From Panulirus ornatus (taxonomy: Eukaryota; Arthropoda; Malacostraca; Decapoda; Palinuridae), in NCBI RefSeq assembly GCF_036320965.1, contig NC_092287.1:3595297-3659296 (forward strand): DNA of 64,000 nt. The letters are read 5' to 3'. A program made the position numbers and the translations under genes. This document shows, piece after piece, positions 54,737 through 64,000 of this stretch; the stretch's first letter is position 1, and each line of letters begins with the position of its first letter. The notes beneath the pieces are model-generated. The model was not told the origin of the DNA and ran no database searches. It saw only the letters and a list, made by a program, of their open reading frames with translations.

Positions 54737-55685
54737 CCGCCCGCACATGATCTGCTCGCGTGGCAGTCCATAGAACGAACGTACAGCTTCGCCGTCTCAG
54801 CGCACATAACGTTGGTGAGGTTACGTGATTGGGACCCGTGCAGTCCTCGATCTGCCACAGGGTTAAAGCGCTGGCTCTTACCAACCAACCCCCACCCACC
54901 ATTTCTTTCCAGCAGCATCTCGTCTGGATGTATTCCCTCACTTGTAGTTTCACTGGAGTCGTACAACGTGTCGTGGCTGGGATTGAAATGTTTTGGAATC
55001 GGATCACCCGCGTTAACGCAGACTTGTGTGAAGAAACGTATAGTTTAGGGTCAGTTCTGGTCATAGAAAACATGAGCTGAAAACCGCTTCTACGGCATTG
55101 TCCTGAAATACATGCTACTTTATATAATCATAATAATAATGATAATAATAATAATAATAATAACAATAATAATAATTATAGTAATAATGATAATAATAGT
55201 AAAGTGGCTTACGTAATGGGTGTATGTATGTAAGGGATCACATTGCCTTCATGGTGATTCTAATCCCATCCTCACTGCTATGGAGTTTCTGCTGTCACAG
55301 GTAGACACACACACTTGTGTCATTAATTTGTTTTGTACATTAATGATTGCGTATTGATATGCCTCTATTTTTGTTGTATATTTATTAATGATTTTGTATT
55401 GATATGCCTGTTTTTGTATATTTAATGATTTTGTATTAATATGGCTTTTTTTGCAGTTATGTATTATATGTGCTCATTCTGTACATGAAACATATTTTGC
55501 AGGTTTACATTCTCTTATAACGTTTAGGTTTTGGTAAATTGTGTATATTTTTGTAAAGTTATTTCAAGAAAAAAGTCTTAATTTGTGTACCTACTGTATA
55601 GAAAACGATTGCTTAGATCGTGTCAGAAATAATTAATTATTAAAGGATAGCTGGGCAGATTTTAATTTATTTATATTATTGATTA
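54734..55685. other. Unique DNA, no supported gene
   Basis: Holds (AAT)n at 55122-55200 and, at 55335-55450, three ~50-bp copies of TTAATGATTTTGTATTGATA. Confidence 0.5.
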
Positions 55686-55699
55686 TTAGTTATTGATTT

Positions 55700-55930
55700 A
55701 TTAGGGTTTGCGAAAGGGCCATTTGCCATCGGCAACTCAAGGGTGGGCCGCTTTGATACCTGCTTCTTTCCCTACACGTCGAAGCTTTGGAACTCTCTCC
55801 CTTCTCATGTCTTTCCCAATAACTATGACCTAACACGTTCTAAAAAGACAGGCCTTTCACGTCCGCTTAAATTCGTAAAGACTTTCCCTCTGTGTTTTTC
55901 GGTTTCACAATATTCTCTTAATGGTCTTAA
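55700..55930 (+). pseudogene. Fossil C-terminus of a second non-LTR reverse transcriptase
   Basis: Reads GRFDTCFFPYTSKLWNSLPS then HVFPNNYDLTRSKKTGLSRP. The RT(A/S)xLWNSLPxxVFP..YDL..FK pattern is typical of the extreme C-terminus of jockey/CR1-type elements and is unlike the LINE at 26.5 kb. No RT core is visible upstream, so this is a short remnant. Confidence 0.6.
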
Positions 55931-55934
55931 ATGG

Positions 55935-56330
55935 CCCGGCCTTCATGTGGACCTTCCTCCCAGACTGGAGCCTCCAACACGAGATGAACTTGGGAATTTG
56001 ACCTGATCGGGGTCACGGTCAAGTGGGGGTTACGTGTCCACCAATCACAGGGATGGAGATGACGCACAACGCGTCGTTGCCAAGCGTCCGCAGTTACGCT
56101 AACACGAGTTGCGACGCTCATTTGTTTGCGTTGCAAGCGATCTTGCGTCTGCAACCGGGGATCCGCCGCTTTACCCCGTGTTGCACAAACCTGTTCCGGA
56201 CTCGTCCATGCGTGACGAGGGCAAGGTCGGATGAACAGCTGGTTTGCATCGTCTTCCCCTCGTTTTCTATGCACTTGTTTATGTATGTGCCCTTCCGATG
56301 TTCCCGTTTTCTGTCTATTACCCATCCCTT
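55935..56330. other. CpG-rich segment open on both strands
   Basis: About 130 codons open on each strand (56023-56418 + and 55927-56325 -). Rich in CG words (CGCGTCGTTGCC, GCGTTGCAAGCG). No motif or splice pair. Possibly part of the same decayed element as the RT fossil. Confidence 0.3.
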
Positions 56331-56399
56331 CCTAGGGCTACAGATTTATCTTGTTAGAATTATTAACATACTTTTGAAGTTGTTAGTTTGTAAGAAAGA

Positions 56400-56606
56400 A
56401 TTATTCTCGAATTTCTAAACCATATAAACTTAGAAAATATTTCTCAGTGTTTACTCTCAGGAAATCCAACTTAAACTTTAAAAGCTCACATACCGTAATT
56501 CAAACTGAGTTTTGAGAAATTAATAAGTATGAATAAAACTTATTTTTTTATGTGTTAACGATGTGTATTGTCGATTCAGAGAGGCACTGACCCCATAGAA
56601 ATAGAG

Positions 56607-56658
<52 letters not shown>

Positions 56659-57480
56659 GTGTGTGGCCCTCTCTCAACACGTGTTTAAATTCGACTCGCG
56701 TGCTTATCATGTTCGCTGGGTGGAGGGAAAAAAAAAATAGAAAACGGTGAGAGGGTTGGTTCACAGCACGGGCCGCGTTGATGACCCGTAGCCGAGATGT
56801 CTTTGGGGGAGGGGGGGGGGGAGTTGTTCAAGTGCCCGGGTGATTTATTTTCTCTGTTTCCTCAGGTGAGCGAGAATGTATATAAATCACCTTGGAATTT
56901 ATATTTACGGTTTAGTGTGAGTGTGGCGGTATAGTCCAAGCTGTTGTTATTATAATCCTCCTGTGTTGTTGTCTTTCGTTTGGTTTAATGTTGGTGTTTT
57001 TATTTTCATTGTTATCATTGCTGTAGTGTGATTAACACATTGCGGTGTGAACTGGTCATGATCAACAGGGTCGTATTCGAGTTATTGCCAAGTTTTCCTG
57101 TTGCTGTATAACTTTTACGTAACATTTTCGTGTCAGTGTAATACTTGTAATACTGTATTTCGTTGTTGCTTATCTATAAGTATAGGAACTTGTGTAATAC
57201 GCTATAGAAAACACACACACATACATACGTGTAATTGTTGGCGAATAGGCGAAACAGAAATAGAGAAAAAAAGTTGAAAGTAACCACCCACATTGGAAAA
57301 AAAAATGGAGGTGTGGGAACTGTGATGTGCATTGTGTAGGGGGGAAGAAACGTGATACGAGATTAGAAAGGAAATGGTGTGGACGATAATGGAACCTGAT
57401 ACAGAACCATTGAAGTAAATGGTAACGGTAGAGGTCTGTTAATGCCAGGGAAGTATGAATGGAAAACCAGAGGAACGACA
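56400..57480. other. AT-rich unique DNA, no gene seen
   Basis: Includes (AC)n at 56610-56657. No supported open frame. Confidence 0.5.
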
Positions 57481-57700
57481 TTGGCTGTGTGGTGGTGAAG
57501 GGGTCTGATGGGGGGGGGGAGAGGGAGTGATAAGGGAGGAAGAGGAGGAGGAGGAGGAGGAGGTTTAGAGAGAGAGGGAGATAAAAGGGAGGATTCAGTG
57601 ACAGGGAGATGATAATGGGTGGAGTGCACTGGAGGGAGACCAGCAGGATGGGGGGATGTGAGTTGTGACGTTATCTTTGGCGGCCCTGACGCACACGCTT

Positions 57701-57702
<2 letters not shown>

Positions 57703-57796
<94 letters not shown>
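57703..57796. repeat. Compound (CT)n(AC)n microsatellite
   Basis: CT to 57768 then AC. Confidence 0.97.
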
Positions 57797-58423
57797 CGCG
57801 CCATTCCCACGTTACTGACTGCCTGGCCAAATCTTTTGAATGTAATTAGGAAAGCTTTCCATATCGGCGGCGTAGGAGGAGTCGCGTGGCCGGCGCCCAT
57901 TGTCAGGGGGGGTCTGGGGCGATAGGCGGCCGTCCCCCAGGGACACGGCACCGGAGGAGGGGCGTGTGTACTCTCTCTCTCTCTCTCTGGTTACCCCTGG
58001 CGGCCGGCCTGCTGTTCCTCCCCTCCTGTTCCTAAGAGCTTTCCCTCCCTCCCCCTTCCACTCCTACCTTTGTCTGCCTCAGAGACTTTGTTTTGATGTT
58101 GTTCTTGTTGTCCTTACTGTTGCTTTACTATCCTGTCTCCGTCTTTATTGATGGTTGGGGGAGGAGCCTCCTGCTTTACCATCGTGTCTCCCTTTATAGC
58201 GATGGGTGAGGAGGAGCCTTCTGCTGTACCATTCTATCTCCATCTACATAGATAAGCAGCTCGGGCTACTGTCCCCCCTCCCCTCCCCTCATCTCTTCTC
58301 CAGAAGATAAACCCTCGTCCTACACCACCATCAGGTCTAGCATTTATCTGGCTTTCCCATGTGCTTCCATATGCCCCACACCCTGTCGTTGCTAGCTTGT
58401 GAACCATTGGTAATGCTGATCGC

Positions 58424-58456
<33 letters not shown>

Positions 58457-59926
58457 GGAGAAGGGCTAGCCAAACATCCCTCTGTCTGGTTCCACTCCTC
58501 AGGGTTGATCCCGTCTCATGTCTTCTTTTGTTTCGTCTGCTGCTACACTAGCTGTTTTTCTTGCTATTGTTGTGTTTGTCCCTCCGTCTGTTTCTTGCTG
58601 TCGTTGTTCACTCTGGGTATTGTTCAGTGAACGTTCTTCAAGTGCGAACCTCACAGAACAATGCTGAACACATGTACATAACATATGTATGGAAGCAGTC
58701 GCTATAATAACACTGGTATGTTTTTACGATGAAACTGAAAATTGGGATAAATCTCTGGTCTTAGGTTAGATCGTATTTGCATAAGATGTATTCGACCTGA
58801 TTTTATTTTTCATTTTTTCACATTACCTCAACCCGTAGTTTCCCATCTTCTTCAACATCCGTCCCACGTTTTCTGCGCTGGTCGTAAAATTGTTACATCT
58901 AATTGAAGATCGCCTCCGAGGGTTACGCCCTGACCAGCCGGCCGTCTGTCACGCGTGCAATGACGTGATTTGCCTCGATGTTGGTGAGTTTAAATCAACG
59001 CGTGTCCGTCAACCAGATCTTTGCCCATTATCCGACCCCAACAACCTGGTGGATCAGCTCCCAGCTTCCCCCTCACCCCACCAATAGGCAGCTGTCATTC
59101 GCTTGATTGCCTCCATTTGGCATTAACTGCCTCTGTCCTTCCCCATTTACTGTTATACGTTAGCCCAATTTTCACCTTCCCATTTTCATACGGTTGTTCG
59201 CGGTCTTCCTTCTTGTATAGTCTTCTGTATGTATCTTACTTTTATCAGTTTTGTTTCCCGACGCTACCTTGCTGACGCGGGAAACAGCGATTATGTATAC
59301 TGATGATAATCATGATGATGATAATGATATTGATTCTTTTGCTAAATCCAAATGTTTGATGTAGTCTTCCATTGTTACCTTCGTATTAATTCTTCTGTCT
59401 TTCCTTATCTGTTTCTCTATTTCCTCCATTTGAAATTAATTGGTCTTATTAACCCCTTCATTCCGCTGCCTTCACAACACAAGCGATGCTACATTCATAA
59501 CTCATATCCCTGCATTCTCAAGTCCCGATGAAGTTAGACGTTTTCTTAGAATTAGATTAACTGAATTTGAGTTTCCTGCTACTCGTTTTGGGTTTGTGTG
59601 TGTGTGTGTGTGTGTGTGTAGGTATAATATTTGTTTATATTGCATCTCTGTTTTTCGGTTTATATGGATCGTGTTTTCAGCTTCCTGTCATTTGTATCAT
59701 ATTGCTTGATGGTGTTGTTTGGCATTTTAATCGTTCATTAAATCGTAGGGATGATAATGTTACTTGACGTCACTTTGTTGTCCTCTTCTTCATCTTTACT
59801 ACACCCTCATACTTTATTATCACATTCCCTTCCTCCACTGCATCGTTTTCTGTTCCTCATTTGAATTCTCTGTTTCCGCCACCCATTCTTTTGCATTTCC
59901 TCTGATCTTCACCTGTCATTGTCTTC

Positions 59927-59931
<5 letters not shown>
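57797..59931. other. Mostly unique DNA; GT runs; no supported gene
   Basis: GT runs at 58425-58455 and 59596-59619. Diverged 60-bp duplicate (ACCATCGTGTCTCCCTTTAT) at 58110-58250. A 65-codon frame at 58890 has a donor-like GTTG|GTGAGT at 58985 but no good acceptor. Confidence 0.4.
59255..59305 (+). mobile_element. LINE/SINE 3' tail fragment, plus strand
   Basis: GTTTCCCGACGCTACCTTGC, TGACGCGGGAAACAGCGA: the shared terminal hairpin (CC(T)TGC-TGAC-GCGGG, one C to T change keeps pairing as T-G), followed by an AT-rich GATAAT tail. Confidence 0.65.

Positions 59932-60010
<79 letters not shown>
59932..60010. repeat. (CT)n microsatellite
   Basis: 39 CT units ending 10 bases before an acceptor-like CCATTGTAG. 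Confidence 0.95.
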
Positions 60011-60015
<5 letters not shown>

Positions 60016-60019
60016 GTAG

Positions 60020-60122
60020 CGTTCTTCCTGTCCTCTATCACCATGTCCCTACATCATCACCCCCTCCCCCCTCGCCGCCGCTGTCCACCATCGCCACACC
60101 GGGAGATCGACCGTGGGCTGAG
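60020..60122 (+). CDS. Candidate exon F behind a (CT)n tract
   Basis: Acceptor (CT)n-CCATTGTAG| and donor GCTGAG|GTTAGT bound 103 bp. Two frames are open. The one compatible with exon E reads FFLSSITMSLHHHPLPPRRR then CPPSPHREIDRGL. His/Pro/Arg-rich. If real, the CT microsatellite is its polypyrimidine tract. Product not recognised. Confidence 0.3.
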
Positions 60123-60401
60123 GTTAGTCTGCTTCCCTCTCCGTGTCCGCCATGTTTGACACATCACATGGCGACGCTTGTCAGGTGTGTTGACGACCCC
60201 GCGGCTCCGACTGCTTAAGTACCTTAGTCTCCACGTGAGCTCAGCTAATCCTCTCTCTATTGATGTCCATCTTGGTCATTTGTCCCCCCGCCCCCCCACC
60301 TTTTTTTTTTTTTTTACCGCCATTCATCTTCGTTTTGTGGGTTAGGCCTATAGGCTCCTTTTTTTTTTATTCCATTTAACAAAAGCGTTGCGATCTGGCA
60401 C

Positions 60402-60404
<3 letters not shown>

Positions 60405-60468
<64 letters not shown>
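60405..60468. repeat. (GA)n microsatellite
   Basis: About 32 GA units. Confidence 0.95.
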
Positions 60469-60471
<3 letters not shown>

Positions 60472-61430
60472 TCTTTCTCTCTTCATGAGAGTTTAGGGTA
60501 GCGGTGTGGTATAGGCCTGTGTTGGTAATCCGGGTTGGTCGCCTCGCCCTACCCCACCAGTCATTTCCTCTCCCGTGTTCTTGTGCGATGTCGGCCCACG
60601 TTCGTTCATTCCACTCCGCCTAGTGTTTTGTTCTGCTCTTATCCCTAGGTACCTGATCTTCATACTTTTCTTAAATTCGTTTATTATTAACTGATTCTGG
60701 AGGGTACATTGTGTGTGTGTGTGTATGTGTGTGTGTTTTTTATATGTTCTCCAACCGTGATTCTAAATACCCACTTTACCTTCAGTGTTCTGTTCCGTGA
60801 AGCCACGGGAAAGTAACAAATACAAACGTGCGGGAGAAGTCGACCAGGGAAGGGAACCAGCAGGTCCAACCTGCCATCTGTCCCCGAGGGAGGTAAAACC
60901 CCGCCATTATTTGTTGACATTGGTGGTGAGCGGGGGCGTTGCCAGAGGTCGCTAGTGTGCCGGGTGCCCGGGAGCACCCTTCGTGGGAACACCCATAATA
61001 TTTTGCTCTCTTTCTCTGTTTTTCCCCCCCTTCCTCTTCCTTGGGGGGGGGGGGGGGTGTTCTCTGTGCATGTTCTGTAATGTATGGTAAATGATGTTTC
61101 CCCTTCACGAGGTCGTATTTTGATCACCATATACATAGATATCATTGAAACTTACTTATTTCCAGCGTGACTTCTTGATTTTTTTTTGAAGTCTCACGAG
61201 ACTTGGAATGATCCCTTCGTGTTTTTATGCACAAAAACTCGCAGCAGGCCTCATGGTTGACGTCCTAGGGTGTTAGTTAAGAGACGTGTCGCCCCGTGGT
61301 GTAAACACAATGGGGTCTTTTGTGTCAACAGTTCACACCAGAGGCAGGGGTGGAAACAAAGGTTTGTTTACTACGAGTTTGTGGACGTGTGAAAAGTAGG
61401 CAGGGGTTGGTGTTGGGGAAGATGTTGGTG
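60469..61430. other. Unique DNA, no supported gene
   Basis: GT run with TATG at 60712-60735, G14 at about 61044-61057. A 108-152 codon minus-strand frame lacks splice or domain support. Confidence 0.4.
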
Positions 61431-61570
61431 ACGGTGTGTGGTGATGGTGACGGTGCGTTGTGTTGGTGATGATGGTGATGGTGGTGGTGGTGGTGATGGT
61501 GCGTTGTGTTGGTGATGATGATGATGGTGGTGGGGAATTGTGGTGGTAATGGTGATGATAGTCGTGGTGA
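61430..61570. repeat. (GGT/GAT)n minisatellite
   Basis: GTGATGGTGATGGTGGTGG units, with GGTGCGTTGTGTTGGTGATG repeated twice. Confidence 0.9.
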
Positions 61571-61614
61571 CTCGGGCAAAGAAGTGATGACTAGGTTCTA
61601 TTGTCCATTTCAGG

Positions 61615-61616
<2 letters not shown>

Positions 61617-61697
<81 letters not shown>
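61617..61697. repeat. (TA)n microsatellite
   Basis: 40 TA units. Confidence 0.95.
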
Positions 61698-61701
<4 letters not shown>

Positions 61702-62307
61702 TATTGAAAGTCCTTAAGTGACCAGTGTATCATTCCTCTCGTACTTTCAAGCTTTCCATCTCTATGTCATCAAACTCTCAGGTTTTCCTCGTAGATTACT
61801 CGTGTTCCACTGGGAAATAAGGCTTTCCTCAACGAGTGAAATTTCATCCGGTGTGTGGCAGTGAAATGGCTGAGGGAAAGCTGGTGAAGTAATTACATCG
61901 CATGGCTGCCAGTGTAGCATAACCCAGCTTACGGTACGGCCCCGTTAGTCTGCTGGGTTAGCAGCTATTACTGCTAGCCTAGCTCAGCGCCCGTGTCAGC
62001 TATTACCCAAGCCTAGCATCACGCCTTACGTTAGTCATGGAAATTGTGTGTTTTTGTGTCGCCTCTCCCCCCCTCTCTCTGGTCTCTGTTAGGTCCTTGT
62101 GTATCTGTGAGTGCGGTGACCAAAACCAGGCAAGCATATTCTAGTTCGGCCAAGTGATGTAGGTTGCCAATAGCTTGCTCAGTATTTCCTTATCCCTATA
62201 CTCGAAAGCGACTTTGATATTTACCAAGCATAGAGACAGTGTGTGTGTCTCCTTCTACAGTTCTTTGATGGATCTCTTGACGAAGGTTAGGTCCTGTGTG
62301 AACACCC

Positions 62308-62309
<2 letters not shown>
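61698..62309. other. Unique DNA, no gene seen
   Basis: GCTATTACTGCTAGCCTAGC-type duplicate words at 61960-62010 only. Confidence 0.5.

Positions 62310-62374
<65 letters not shown>
62310..62374. repeat. (CT)n microsatellite
   Basis: 32 CT units, followed by a short AC run. Confidence 0.95.
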
Positions 62375-62379
<5 letters not shown>

Positions 62380-62899
62380 CACACACACACGTACACACAT
62401 TCCTGCTGCTTATTTCCAACTAGATAACACTCATTTCGCGGATTTCTTTTTCGCTGTGTGCCACGGCGGGATACACTTCCGCGCCAACTGGGGGGGAAAA
62501 AAAAGGAAGTTATTCCGACGAAAAACGTAAGCGGTTGGTATTTTAGCGTCCATATTAGCAATACAAAACCTCGCAGTCTGCCACTGAAACTAGATATTGG
62601 AGCAGCGTTTGAGGGTACTTACGGTGGGGTTGTGGCGCGTTTTCGACACATCTGTCACGTACTACAGTTGAGTCCAGTAACCCCTGGGGAGAGAGAGAAA
62701 AAAAAATTGGTTCTCATTTCCTTGTTCCGTTATAACAAGAACATGTCTCTTGTTGTATTTGTGATGGAATGATCGTGATGTATTTGTTGGGGTTTCTTCT
62801 TCACCGATGATTGGAGGAGGGGGGGGGGGGGGTTGAGAGGTGATTTTTTTTTTCTAGGCTCACGTAGTCTTATGAGGCTACCATCTATGAATGTAAGGT

Positions 62900-63030
62900 A
62901 GGACTGACAAGATGCTCTCGCCACACGAGGCACGGGGGGCTGGTAGCGCTCACCGCATGAGGCAGGGAGGGCTGATAGCGCTCACCGCATGAGGCAGCGA
63001 GGGCTGGTAGCGCTCACCGCATGAGGTGAA
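62900..63030. repeat. 39-bp minisatellite (GGTAGCGCTCACCGCATGAG)
   Basis: Three units of GCTCACCGCATGAGGCAGGG plus AGGGCTGGTAGC, with a diverged first unit. Confidence 0.9.
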
Positions 63031-63169
63031 CGGCCTATGGGTAACCGGCACCAGTGCAGAGGAACCTTTTCACTGGGGAGGATTTTTCCCCCCGGAACGA
63101 CCCGAGGCCGCCGCATCCATAGTGGCCATTATAACGATGTAGTTACGACTGACGGCGTCAGATACCGTC

Positions 63170-63310
63170 ATACTGGGCTAGTGTGTGGTGGTGCCTACCC
63201 TGGGTGTGGTGTTGGTACACCTCCTCCCCCCGGGGGCGTTAGTGATGGTGCTCCCCAGGTGTTGTGAAGGAGGGGGCCTTCCTCTGCCAGTGTTGATGGG
63301 AAGGTGTTCT
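63170..63310. repeat. Loose GTGTTGGTG/GGTGCTCC repeat
   Basis: GTGGTGTTGGTACACCTCC, GGTGCTCCCCAGGTGTTG, AGTGTTGATGGGAAGGTG are weakly repetitive. No gene. Confidence 0.4.
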
Positions 63311-63459
63311 CCAGTTGATGAAGGAGGGGTTGCACTGTGCAAGTGTCTTTCTCTCATGAAAAGGGTCATACATTTTCTTATTTTTCTGGGGATATTCCAT
63401 GTCGTTTGCTCTCTGCAGGCAATGGGTCAGCTTATCTTGATATATTCAGCCTCGAACGC

Positions 63460-63530
63460 GATACTACGACCCCTGAGCACGACGGGACGATCCTTGAGCA
63501 CGACGGCACGACCTCCGAACAAGACTGTAC
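63460..63530. mobile_element. Foldback-family left-arm fragment
   Basis: Three 21-bp left-arm units (CTACGACCCCTGAGCACGAC, GGGACGATCCTTGAGCACGA, CGGCACGACCTCCGAAC). No core. Confidence 0.6.
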
Positions 63531-63539
63531 TTAAAATTA

Positions 63540-64000
63540 ATAATATAATGATGTTGGTTTGACCAGGATGCGGTTGTTGACGTCAGCAGTGGTCTGTGCT
63601 TCATGGTTGTGAAAGGTCGCGTGCTGAGGTAGGCAATGTTGTTGTCAAGAGATGGGGTTTTCATGGATTATTACATGAGATTTATTATTATTTTTCGTTA
63701 CATCCTTGTGTTTTGGAGAATCGTAAATGAATTAGCTGCCTAGTGTTATGTAAACAATGTAGATAGGGGAAAGCTAACTCGATAAATAAATGTTTAAACA
63801 TGTTGACTGAAAGATGAGTATCTGCATCTTATGACCCTGTAGGTGTAGATTTATATGTCCGTGTTTTGTTCTTTACTACAGTCGGTGTCGACCCAGTATA
63901 TGGCAACAGTGTAGCCTGTTAGAGCCCAAATTATTGATGTTGGTGAAGGCACAGTCAATTGTTTAATGGAGATCTCGTGCACTTCATGAATATCGGAGGA
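63540..64000. other. Unique AT-rich DNA, no gene seen
   Basis: Nothing recognised to the window end. Confidence 0.5.

Noticed and set aside
58890..59087. 65-codon frame (CHACNDVICLDVG) with donor-like GTGAGT at 58986
   Set aside because: No adequate acceptor upstream and no supporting homology; kept only as a remark.

Overview
The window looks like intergenic and intronic DNA from a repeat-rich eukaryotic genome, most likely a decapod crustacean. Three things point there: very dense and long dinucleotide arrays (TA, GT/AC, GA/CT), retroposons of a kind I associate with decapod genomes, and degenerate TTAGG-like tracts (the arthropod telomere motif). The species cannot be fixed from the sequence. 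No bacterial gene, rRNA, CRISPR array or intact ordinary protein gene was found. By eye, simple repeats and minisatellites together fill roughly a sixth of the window.

Layout. 1-5 kb: a dimeric SINE, a structured ATT array, CCAGGAAA-type and 30-bp minisatellites. 5-12 kb: mostly unique DNA with a tRNA-type SINE. 12-15 kb: 25-, 50- and 38-bp minisatellites. 15-22 kb: CT, AC, TA and GA arrays and two large copies of a 21-bp 'GTACGACCCTT' repeat. 22.8-24.3 kb: the best evidence for a host gene, two phase-matched exon-like segments, followed by a 40-bp minisatellite. 26.3-28.3 kb: a young non-LTR retrotransposon with its 5' half inverted. 28.9-36 kb: minisatellites, one built from eight CCAAT boxes. 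36-44 kb: sparser DNA with one exon-like segment at 40.0 kb and a LINE remnant at 39.1 kb. 44-48.2 kb: a 29/26-bp dimeric minisatellite, a GATA minisatellite and the clearest palindromic copy of the 21-bp family. 49.4-50.1 kb: two SINEs in tandem. 51.5 kb: an open, GC-rich, exon-like segment with a good donor. 53-64 kb: retroposon debris, microsatellites, a fossil reverse-transcriptase C-terminus and another exon-like segment at 60.0 kb.

Two systems stand out. First, a LINE/SINE partnership: the RTE-like LINE and the SINE share a 3' terminal hairpin next to an A-rich tail, and full-length copies sit inside (TA)n arrays, so the LINE machinery probably mobilises the SINE into TA microsatellites. 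Second, a dispersed family of about 13 copies whose best copy is an interrupted palindrome (GATGGCCTGG ... CCAGGCCATC) with arms that expand into 21-bp tandem arrays. It behaves like a foldback or MITE-type element that seeds minisatellites, and I do not recognise it as a described family.

The host exons (22922-23081, 24189-24269, 40008-40131, 51537-51966, 60020-60122 and weaker ones) are all on the + strand and can be read in compatible phases, so they may belong to one large gene with long introns. That joining is inference; the protein is Ser/Arg- and His-rich and is not recognised.
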